Assembly: GCF_902167145.1 (NCBI RefSeq)
Contig: NC_050100.1
Location: 214,266,081 to 214,330,080 of the forward strand
Origin: Zea mays
Taxonomy: Eukaryota; Streptophyta; Magnoliopsida; Poales; Poaceae
DNA: 64,000 nt
Reading direction: 5' to 3'
In this document: positions 55,641-64,000 of the stretch, piece after piece
Numbering within the stretch: the stretch's first letter is position 1
Layout: the number at the start of each line of letters is the position of its first letter
Made by a program: the position numbers and the translations under genes
Notes under the pieces: model-generated
Told to the model about the DNA's origin: nothing
The model's database searches: none
The model's input: only the letters and a program-made list of their open reading frames with translations

Positions 55641-57210
55641 ATGTGTGTGTTAATCGCAGCCCTCCGTCGATGTCACGCCTCGTGCTATGCCTATGCAACG
55701 CAATGCTAGCCGGTGGACAACACATGCGACTCACTGATCCGGCCAGGTTGCTTTTGTTTCATTTACGATTTAGTCGATGACGTGAATATGTGCGTGAAAA
55801 TATAATTGTATGAATGGACGCGAGTAGAAAGAAAATGAAGTAGAAAAGAACTCGGATGTTTTTATATTTTTATTTTGATTGGAAAATATGTGATGCGTTG
55901 TTTAATACGAAAACTAAGTTACAAAATGTGGATTATGTTTTGGGAAATGCATCGATATGTGTTTATGTGAAAAGTGTATTTGTTTTATACAATGTGATGG
56001 GATTCATGATTATATATGCGGTATATTTATCGATGTGACGAGTAGTTTAGAAAATGCTAGTTTGCATGGAGGATGTATTGTTAATACATGAGTGTCAGGG
56101 TTCATGTATTAGTGGTCGCGCCACATTGATTGAAGTGTCTCGGGTGCACGCCACCATATGGTTGTATGCGAGACGAGGTTATGTGCATGATGAGTTTAGT
56201 AAAAATCCACTGGTGTCACTGGTGTTAAGTTGAGGTTTAATTACGCGTGGAAAGTAATAATGGGTTTAATACTTAGAACTCTTAGTCGATAGTAAAAAAT
56301 TGTTTTGGTTTATATAGACAGGTGGTGACATGCCCAAGTAGTTGCCGCTTTCTCTATATTTATAAGTCGAGTCGAGACGATGCGTATTATGCGTTCGTTA
56401 AATTATGCTTCGCATATGGAGTATGATTGTGCTCACGATTTCGAGTAGACACTTCAAGTAAGTCAAGTAGATTTGAGATACAAGTGTGTAATGGAGTTAG
56501 TTTTTTTGGATAATTATTGAAATACTCGGTCCGTAGGATAAACATGTATGTGTTCATGATTGGAAAGTAAATGCATGGTGATTGCGAGTTGGAGACTGGT
56601 AGTTTACGGTTCGTATAAATTGGTCGATGTGCGAATATACTTGTGAATCTGTGTGTTTATAAAAATGTTGTAGTATATGTTGTGTCTCGGATTGCGATAA
56701 TAATAGGCAAGCTGACATGTATGTTATTTAGCGGGCTATGTCGTTGCTCCAGTTAGCCGACTTGTTAGATAGCTTGGGTTAAGCACGTAATCGCGATAAA
56801 TTGCTTGTTATGATCCAAATGCGCATGGTTATGGTCGCGGGTAAAATTAGTGCTGTTCATGTGAGGTCTAAGTGAAAATGCAAATTAGTGTGTGAAGGGT
56901 GCAATTGATATACACATTTGTACCATGTTTGATTATTGTGGTGAATGTGTTTGCTGAGTGTGTACGGTAATCCTAGCGCATGAAATAACTTGTATAAAAA
57001 TTAGTAAGTCTACTTGTTAGTTCTCACTTGGTCATTTTAACTCTAACAATTGTCAAAGTGTTAGAATAATTCAAGGGTCTAGAACGCAACAATTCTTGAA
57101 GTAATTAGAAGCTGAATTTACTAGTTGCTGTTTTGGGCTGCACGTACTGTTTTTGTCGTGTTGTAGGTTTGATGAACTAAATTATGTTTTCTATAGAAAA
57201 GTCATGTATA

Positions 57211-58020
57211 AAAGTTGTAGATAACCTTATTAGCTTGCTTGTGTTAAAATTTGACAGCCATAGGTCTGATCGTTTAGAAGTTGTGCTGTTCACAAATTCA
57301 GTAACTGAATCTACCCAAATTCTGTACAGATTTCAGAAACTGCATTGTTTGCCTAATTTAATGTTGCAATCTGTTCATGGTCGTTATAAGAAAGTTGTAG
57401 ATGCTTTTCTTATCTTGCTTGTGTTAAAATTTCATAACCATAGGCCTGACAGATTATGAGTTATGAATTTTACAAACTGGTTGCTGTATTCTGTCCACTG
57501 ACAGAACAGATTTCGAAAACTGAATTGTTTGATTCAGTTCAACATAGAATCACTTCTTGGTGATTATAAAATACATGTAGTACTTTTGCTAAGCTTTCCA
57601 AAAAGTATTGGATCACTCTTTTTGGTGATCTGAATATTAAGTTATGGATGTTTAAAGTCTGAAGACTGAATCTGTCCAATTCTGGACACCAAAGCCTTCT
57701 AGTGTCTTTTATCCTTAGTTAAATATTGAATCACCTTGAGATGTTTATAAATGATATGTAGACAATTTTATTACCTTTCCAGAAAGTCTAGGATCAATTT
57801 GTTTGGATGTCTGAACCAGTAGTTGTGAATTTTTGAAGTCGCAAGTCTGAATCTGTCCAACCTGGACAGACCTGTTATTTTTGCACAGTTCGACTTTGCT
57901 AAGAGTCTAGTCGTATTGAGACGATAATACCAAAGTTGTAGAGCGTTTCCCAAGCTTTCCAAAAAGTATTTGTTCACTACTTTTGGATAAATATTTGAAG
58001 AGTTATGACTGAAACAAGCA
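57211..58020 (+). repeat. About 180-bp degenerate tandem repeat, ~5 units
   Basis: The motif AAAGTTGTAG or a variant recurs near 57211, 57391, 57571, 57751 and 57932. Units share GCTTTCCAAAAAGTAT, CTGAATCTGTCCAA and GAGTTATGA-like text. Similarity between neighbours is moderate. Confidence 0.75.
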
Positions 58021-60146
58021 ACTGCTGTGTTGCTGTCCTAATTTTATTATGTTTGGGGATTGCTCTACTCTGTAGTGTATTTCTTGAGTCGACTGTTTCC
58101 TCGTTTTGACCTTGGTTAAACACGCAGTAATGATAATATAACTAATATAATTGAGCCTAAGTATATAGGTAACTAGTACACGTCTCGCTAAATTAGTGAA
58201 CTAAATTGGTTAAGGTCTAATAAGTGTTTGCCTAGTGAGTAATTTTAAAGCCAAATTAAGTGTCTAGTTCCTTTTCAACTAAGTCTATCTATATATAAGT
58301 CGTAGCGAACTTGTGTACTTAACTAATTTAATGTTAGGTAACTAATGGATGATTAAAGTGAACGTGGTAGAAACTTGTGCTCATGCTTGTGTGGTCATGT
58401 TTGTATTGGTTAAGTAAAGTAAGCGTCGTCATCTTTCCAGTGGTAGCGACTACGTATGCCGATGACGTGTAGATAACTAATGCTAACGTGTGGTGGTTTA
58501 CGGTGTCTTCTAAATTAATGTTAGTTCGCTACTGTGTCTTTGTATATCTTGTGGTATTTTTCATCATATTCATGCATATGCATCTTGCATCTCATTTAGG
58601 ACCGAGAGAGGATGATCGTGCAAGTGATGTGGTGTCAACCACAAGATGCAGACGGTGGACGACCCAAGGAAGGATGGACTTAACCAGTGGATGCTTGCCA
58701 AGCGAGCACCTCCGCCAGCAAACACTACCTAAGTGTTAAATTAAAGGCAAGCCCCGGTTTTATGCATAACCGTTTATATATGCTATTTTACTACACTTAA
58801 TGTTTGTAGGCTTGTACCGTGCACTTAAGTGTAGGAGTTGCCTGAAACCCTAGTTGCATGAACTCAGGATTCCTTTTGAGATGGATACTAGTATGCTAGG
58901 TCGAGTAGATGCTATGCTAAATCAGGATCTCGGTAGAAGTCGAGTGATTTTTCTAGCACTCGCGCGAGGTCAGGAATTGGTTGTATCCATTTTTGATAAT
59001 AAGAATGATGATGGTCTATGGACACGGATCCATGGGGATGCGTTGTCTATGAGACAAAATTGAAATAAGGATTAACGTGCGGATACCTGTGTCAAGCGTT
59101 TGAATGTACTAAACACATGTCGGGAAAAATGGTAACCGGTAAACCTAGTACCTGAGTGAAGCCGGGCGCGGACTTTATCCCTCACGCGACCTGAGACTGG
59201 GTCTCCCATTCTAGATATGGTGGGTACAAGTGCGGCCACTGCATGGCGGCGGCCGGGGTCAGTGGAGCATTGTATGCCAAGGCGGTGAGGCCTGGACGCG
59301 AACGGGGAATCGATGGGGACGGTTGACATGTGTGGGGACGGAGTGCCCTGACATGTCGTGTGTTTAGGTTTACCTTGCAAGGTTAAAACTCGATTCGAAT
59401 CGTCTGCTTCTCGCAGCTAATGAGACTGCTTGATCCATTGTACTGCATTGAGTAATAAGTGGAAATGAGGATACTGGCAAAAGATGTTGGTTGACTAAAT
59501 TGCTTGCTACCATGTATGAATAGATAAGTTCTCATCTAGTCTAAATTATTATTCTAGAACTTGAAAAGCTAAAACTTGTTTTTAGACTCAGCTAGTGCTT
59601 TTGGCAAACCAAACCCCTCAGCCAAACAGCTGCATGGTCTAGAGGTAGAGGAGTAGACTCCTCACACCGGGTAAGTCTAGCTGAGTATTAGTATACTCAG
59701 CCTTGCTTGTGGCACAATTTTTGCAGGTACTCCTTATGATGATTGGTTGCTGGTGTGACTTGGCCTCCATCCTTGCCACCGGGATAGACGATCAAGTGGG
59801 TTATTGCTTCCGCAGGAGAGGACCAGGAGGAGTAGCGTGGCCAGGCTTCGCCATGTTACTCGGTTTTCTCCGTTAGTTATTTACGCTGCATTAAAATTTA
59901 TGATTATTATTTCTGAAACTCCGATAATATAATCACTAATGATACTTATTAAATTTGTGGTATTATGTTTTATTGTATTTCTCTGTGCCTCACCTTCGTG
60001 TGAGCTAGTGGTATTCGATCCTGGATAAGTGGCTTTATCGGACTAGAACCGAGGGACTGACGAGTTATTCCGGTTTAAGTGTGTTGCTGCCTTTAAGGAG
60101 GCGACTTGGGCACTTAAGCTGGAATAATCCGGGTGGTTCCGCCACA

Positions 60147-60299
60147 GCTGGTATCGGAGCGAATACCAGTACAGAGAAGTCAATAAGTCATGATTACCAA
60201 CCTTTTCTATAGTAAAACTTGCTTAGAAACCAAAGTTGGATAGATATCAGGACGATAAGGATAGATCTAGGACGTGAAGCCCTAAGACTAGATGGGTAG
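60147..60299 (+). other. Primer site and leader of the Tekay-like element
   Basis: TGGTATCGGAGC at 60149-60160 matches the initiator tRNA-Met type with one change. About 140 bp of leader follow before the next element begins at 60300. No coding sequence. Confidence 0.7.
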
Positions 60300-60499
60300 T
60301 GAAAGGGAAATAGGCTTTAAACCTTTTCCTAAATGATTTTGGTGATTGAATGTCCAACACAAACAATTGGACTAATTAGTTTGCTCTAGATTATATGTTC
60401 TACAGGTGCCAAAGATTCAACATAAAACCAATAAAAAGAACAAGACAAGAGTCAAAATAAAGGAGCAAAGGGGCAACCGAGGGCACCCCTGGTCTGGCG

Positions 60500-61001
60500 C
60501 ACCGGACTGTCCGGTGTGCCACCGGACAGTGAACAGTACCTGTCCGGTGCACCAGGGAACGCTGACTCCAACTCTTCATTCTCGGGAATTCTCGGAAGCC
60601 GGCGCGCTATAATTCACCGGACTGTCCGGTGTACACCGGACAGTGTCCGGTGCTCCAACGGAACGGGGCCTCAGGAACTCGGCAGCCTCGGGATTTCACG
60701 AAGACTACTCCGCTAAAATTCACCGGACTGTCCGGTGTGCACCGGACTGTCCGGTGTGCTAGCGGAGCAACGGTCATCTTCGCGCCAACGGTCGACTCTG
60801 ACGGTATACAGTGCAGAACAGTACACGCGGCAGAAGTCAGAGCAGAGGATCAGAGAGGCACCGGACTGTCCGGTGTGCACCGGACTGTCCGGTGCCACAT
60901 GAGGACAAAAGCCTCCAACGGTCGACCAGCTCCAACCCCAACGGATAGGATGACGTGGCTGGGGCACCGGACATGTCCGGTGTGCACCGGACTGTCCGGT
61001 G
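60500..61001. repeat. CACCGGACTGTCCGGTG palindrome array
   Basis: Many perfect palindromes, often in pairs separated by GTG or TG, ending about 50 bp before the TATA box. The half-site ACCGGAC is the same as in the Opie-type LTR; the central base differs (T instead of A). Confidence 0.94.
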
Positions 61002-61049
61002 CGCCCATCGCCAGCAGACTTCATCAACGGCTAGTTTTTGGATGGTGGC

Positions 61050-61057
61050 TATAAATA
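61050..61057 (+). promoter_or_regulatory. TATA box of the second gag-type element
   Basis: TATAAATA in GTGGCTATAAATACC, closely matching the Opie LTR context GGGGCTATAAATACC on its strand. Confidence 0.75.
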
Positions 61058-61933
61058 CCACCCCAACCGGCCACTTCAAGGTGTGGGAGTCCAAGCAACA
61101 TTCCAAGTCATCTAGTTGACATACTCAAGCCCTCCCAACCACATATATTCATTGATACATCCTATACACAAGATCTAGCCCACTACAACCAACACAAGTG
61201 CCACAAAAGAGAGAGCGAGCAATTGAGAGCTACTCAATTGAGTTTAGCCCTAGTGCCTTGTGAGATTCATTGAGAGATAGTGTGTGCTTCATCTTTGTGT
61301 TCATTTGCGCGTGGAGTTTTGACTCCCATTCAAACTTCCTCCAAAGTGTTGGAGGCTTGTAAAAGCTAGCAAGAGACACCAAAGATTGTGGTGGTCCTTG
61401 TGGGATCGAGAGTGATCCTTGAGAAGAAGAAGAGCTCGCCGATCCTTGTGTGATCGGGAGAGAGGGAAAGGGTTGAAAAAGACCCGTCCTTAAGTGGACT
61501 CCTCAACGGGGACTAGGCCTTCGAGGGCCGAACCTCGGTAAAACAAATCACCCGTGTTCATTGTGCTTTTGCTTGTGATTTGTTTGCTTTCCCTTACTCT
61601 AAGTTCTCTTGCACTATTCTTTGCTCATATCATTTGGTGTTGCTTCAAGTTAAAATCTCATTTAAGTGAAGCAACACTCCGCAAGAAAAGAACTTGAGTT
61701 AGTGCTCTTTTTCATCTAAGCTTTCTTGCTTTGTTATCATAGAATTATTAGTTGTATTGATTTATCACTTCCGCTTTATTTGAAAGCTATACTCTTTACC
61801 AGCAAGAACTTAGTTTTTATACTCCGATAATTGTTCATCTTGTTCTAACCACTAATCAAAGGATCTAGTTGGGGGATAAAGTTTTAATTTTCAGGTTTCG
61901 CCTATCCACCCCCCCCTCTAGGCGACTTTCAAT

Positions 61934-61945
61934 TGGTATCAGAGC
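61934..61945 (+). promoter_or_regulatory. Primer-binding site, tRNA-iMet type
   Basis: TGGTATCAGAGC, two bases after the LTR. Confidence 0.93.
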
Positions 61946-61980
61946 TAGGCACTTCATCTTGAGTCTAACAACTCGAAGTG

Positions 61981-63855
61981 ATGGCTCGTAGAAGATCCCA
62001 AAAGAACAAGAAGACTCCTCCAACGAACGCAACTCAAAAGGAGGTAACTCTTGAGATATTATTTGATGATTGTTCTAATTATGATTCATGGTCTACTAGT
62101 GTGATAAATGCCTTTAGAACCATACATCCTCAATTAGAACAAATTATTGACAAGAGTATTTTCCCCTCTAGTTTTAATGGAAAAATTAATTCCGAGGAGG
62201 ATCAAAGATGTTATCGCTTAAACTACCTAGCTTTTGACATCTTAAACAATTCTCTTAGCAAAGAAGATTATCGTGCCTTCATATCAAACTATGACGAATC
62301 CATTCCCGATGCGCATGATATTTGGACTAGAATTAAAATCAAGTTTGATGAGTCCAAACATAATAGTTCATTTAATGCCTCAACTTCCTTTAGTTTTTGT
62401 GATACTAACCCTTGCAAGGAAGAAGGAGAAAATGAACGATGGAGACCAAACGATGAATCCACCTCTCCAAAAGGTTTGTCTTCCCATTTCGATTCCCACA
62501 TGTGTTGTGTAGCTAATGAAAATGATAGCGGAAGCACAAACGAGGATGAGGAGGAAGAAAGAAGCTTTGTGCATCTCTACGCTCGCCTAAGCCAAGAAGA
62601 TAAGGCGGTCATGCTCAAACTTCTAGAAAGAGCGAGAGAACAAAGCGAAGCTCGTCAAAGGCTAGAAGATATTCTCTCCATAAAGATGCAACACTTTGAC
62701 GAGTTGACTAAAGAACATGAGGAGCTAAAGTGCTCTCATGTTGATTTGGTCCAAAGGTATGAAACTATTTCAATTGAGCAAGATAACGCTTTACATTGTA
62801 TCGCTCAATTAGTAAATAGGAATACCTTGCTTAAGGACCAAATAGAAAAGCTAAAAATTGAAAATCTAGCTTTTCAAAATAAATATGATATGCTTCTATG
62901 TTCTCATGAAAATCTTATAGATGATCATATCATATTAAACATTGCTCATGAGGTTGTGATAGAAAATTTAAAATCCCAACAACCTCACTCATGCACATGT
63001 ATTCAAATTGATACTATATTACCATGTGCTAATGCTTGTTGTTTGTCAACAAGCAAATCTTCCTTTGAGCTAGAATTTGCAGGAACAAATGATGATTCAT
63101 ATCAAAAGCTCAAAGAAGAAAATGAGAGGCTAAAGAAGAGCTTGACACAACTAAAAGGGAAATGCATTGCCCAACCTTCTCAAGATAACCGTGATCACAT
63201 GGTGAAGAAGCTTGAGACGGGAACAACCGTGGCATGCACTACATCCCTTGAAGAAAATGTCAAGGATTTGAGGATTGCCATGAGGAGGAAACAAAAAATG
63301 AAATTCAACACCTCCTCCAAAAGCCTCAACCACGCCTCCACAAAAGGTAACATCCAAGGTAATGATCAAGCCACACTTCACATTAAGAGGTGTAGTGAAT
63401 GCTTTGAAATGGGGCACTTGATTAGGTCATGTCCCTATATTAATGGCTTGATTATTAACAAGGATGATAGACTTTGTTTTAAATGCTCTAAGAAAGGACA
63501 CTTGCTTAGATCTTGTCCCCATTTAAAACAAAAAGGCATAGGGTTAGAAAAGAAAGTTTTTACTAACCATGTAGCAGGCAACAAGCAAGGAAAGAAGAAA
63601 ACTTCAAAACTTGAAAAACGCCTATGCTACACATGCCGAAGAAAGGGACATCAATGCAAGGATTGTCCCATTGGTAACAATTCCACTCCTAGCTTGTCAA
63701 TTAATTTTCATGTAACTAGGCAACCCAAAATTGCAACTTGTGCTAGAAAGGTAACAAGTTTACCAAGCGCTAGCACAAAGGACACTTGGGTTCCTAGATC
63801 TTTGTTTACTAACCTTAACGGACCCATCAAGCGATGGGTACCAAAATGTGCTTGA
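61981..63855 (+). CDS. Gag protein of the second gag-type element
   Basis: 624-codon open frame from ATG 61981 (MARRRSQKN). A UBN2-like gag fold spans about residues 20-130 (FDDCSNYDSWSTSVINAF, RLNYLAFDILNNSL, HDIWTRIKIKFDES). Then come ERWRPNDEST, an acidic tract, long coiled coils to ~400, and three CCHC knuckles at ~471 (CSECFEMGHLIRSC), ~499 (CFKCSKKGHLLRSC) and ~549 (CYTCRRKGHQCKDC). It ends with the WVPRSLFTNLNGPIKRWVPK signature. From ERWRPNDEST onward it is clearly related to the 15413-16987 protein, which lacks the UBN2 part and one knuckle. No stops inside. Confidence 0.9.
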   Translation: MARRRSQKNKKTPPTNATQKEVTLEILFDDCSNYDSWSTSVINAFRTIHPQLEQIIDKSIFPSSFNGKINSEEDQRCYRLNYLAFDILNNSLSKEDYRAFISNYDESIPDAHDIWTRIKIKFDESKHNSSFNASTSFSFCDTNPCKEEGENERWRPNDESTSPKGLSSHFDSHMCCVANENDSGSTNEDEEEERSFVHLYARLSQEDKAVMLKLLERAREQSEARQRLEDILSIKMQHFDELTKEHEELKCSHVDLVQRYETISIEQDNALHCIAQLVNRNTLLKDQIEKLKIENLAFQNKYDMLLCSHENLIDDHIILNIAHEVVIENLKSQQPHSCTCIQIDTILPCANACCLSTSKSSFELEFAGTNDDSYQKLKEENERLKKSLTQLKGKCIAQPSQDNRDHMVKKLETGTTVACTTSLEENVKDLRIAMRRKQKMKFNTSSKSLNHASTKGNIQGNDQATLHIKRCSECFEMGHLIRSCPYINGLIINKDDRLCFKCSKKGHLLRSCPHLKQKGIGLEKKVFTNHVAGNKQGKKKTSKLEKRLCYTCRRKGHQCKDCPIGNNSTPSLSINFHVTRQPKIATCARKVTSLPSASTKDTWVPRSLFTNLNGPIKRWVPKCA

Positions 63856-64000
63856 CAAGATTTGTAGGAGAAGGAGATGATATGAACCTTTGGGGTGTTT
63901 GAGGAAGTTAATTCAATTCTTATCAACTCAAGCTATCAATCTTCAAATGATCTATATATTCAAGATTGACCCAAGGTTGTTTCAATATGTTATTCAAAAC
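63856..64000 (+). other. Sequence after gag, no pol start seen
   Basis: 145 bp with no ORF, related to the non-coding start downstream of the gag at 15413. An autonomous sirevirus would be expected to show protease text here. Confidence 0.6.

Larger units (their letters stand above)
53442..60146 (+). repeat. Very long LTR, Tekay/Del-type element
   Basis: Starts TGTGACACCCCAGGTGTC right after Huck-like RNase H. The next plausible end is CCGCCACA at 60146, followed within two bases by a tRNA-Met-type primer site. That gives one LTR of about 6.7 kb with TGTG/CACA tips. Text such as AAAGTTGTAG and TATTCCGGTTTAAG is typical of Tekay/Del LTRs as I recall them. The preceding five bases are ATGCA. 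No internal insertion boundary was found, but one cannot be excluded. No protein-coding gene is supported inside. Confidence 0.65.
60300..61931 (+). repeat. 5' LTR of the second gag-type element
   Basis: 1,632 bp, TGAAAGGGAAATAGGC to CTCTAGGCGACTTTCA. Palindrome array 60500-61001, TATA box at 61050, then R/U5. Confidence 0.92.
60300..64000 (+). mobile_element. Second gag-type sirevirus-like element, 5' part
   Basis: LTR 60300-61931, primer site, gag 61981-63855, then sequence to the window end. It inserted in the leader of the Tekay-like element; the preceding GGTAG is the candidate duplication. Downstream of gag the text (GATGATATGAACCTTTGGGG, CAAGCTATCAATCTT) matches the sequence after gag in the 7298-19525 element, not a pol start. 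This predicts a second pol-less element. Its remaining part is outside the window. Confidence 0.87.

Noticed and set aside
60500..61001. Regularly repeated palindromes resembling a CRISPR array
   Set aside because: Spacers are not uniform or unique, no cas genes, plant nuclear DNA, and the array lies in LTR U3.
61934..61945. tRNA-Met-like sequence (also at 17029, 23112, 51236, 60149)
   Set aside because: Only 11-12 bases complementary to the tRNA 3' end beside an LTR; primer-binding sites, not tRNA genes.

Overview
The window is a piece of a large, repeat-rich grass genome. Maize or a close relative (teosinte) is the best guess. The LTR at 38913 and the sirevirus at 43116-52519 match what I remember of the maize families Huck and Opie/Ji. 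One intact host gene is surrounded by retrotransposons nested up to three deep. There are no bacterial-type operons, CRISPR arrays or convincing RNA genes.

Layout. (1) 1-3845: low-information intergenic DNA with one (ACG)n microsatellite. (2) 3846-24420: a nested block. A 5'-truncated L1-type LINE on the minus strand is split by a Reina-like Ty3 chromovirus (5550-23421, 297-bp LTRs, 5-bp target duplication CGGAT). That element is itself split inside its pol ORF by a 12.2-kb sirevirus-like element (7298-19525, about 2.48-kb LTRs, target duplication GGCAC) that carries gag but no pol. (3) 24421-34521: the host gene island. The gene is a minus-strand, 14-exon nucleobase-ascorbate transporter (NAT/NCS2) encoding 534 aa from 32994 to 25711. 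Intron 11 holds a solo LTR (27695-28934, duplication CTACT) and a 224-bp foldback element. (4) 34522-38912: a second, heavily frameshifted L1-type LINE on the minus strand. (5) 38913-53441: a plus-strand Huck-like Ty3 element. Its gag and RT are separated by an Opie/Ji-type sirevirus on the minus strand, and Huck sequence is missing at that junction. (6) 53442-60299: a very long (about 6.7 kb) LTR of a Tekay/Del-type element, followed by its primer-binding site. (7) 60300 to the end: the 5' LTR and gag of a second gag-type sirevirus-like element, plus strand, running off the window.

The most notable signals are in the sirevirus-like elements. Three LTR types in this window all have a dense array of short palindromes directly upstream of the TATA box. 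In two of them an inverted repeat folds the polypurine tract and the start of the 3' LTR into a hairpin loop. The two gag-type elements look like one TR-GAG (gag-bearing non-autonomous) lineage. In one of them the non-coding DNA contains a degenerate duplicated module with a relic of the gag C-terminus. Other points are an Opie copy followed by a second leader/gag start, an intronic solo LTR whose TATA box faces against the NAT gene, and an approximately 180-bp tandem repeat inside the giant LTR.
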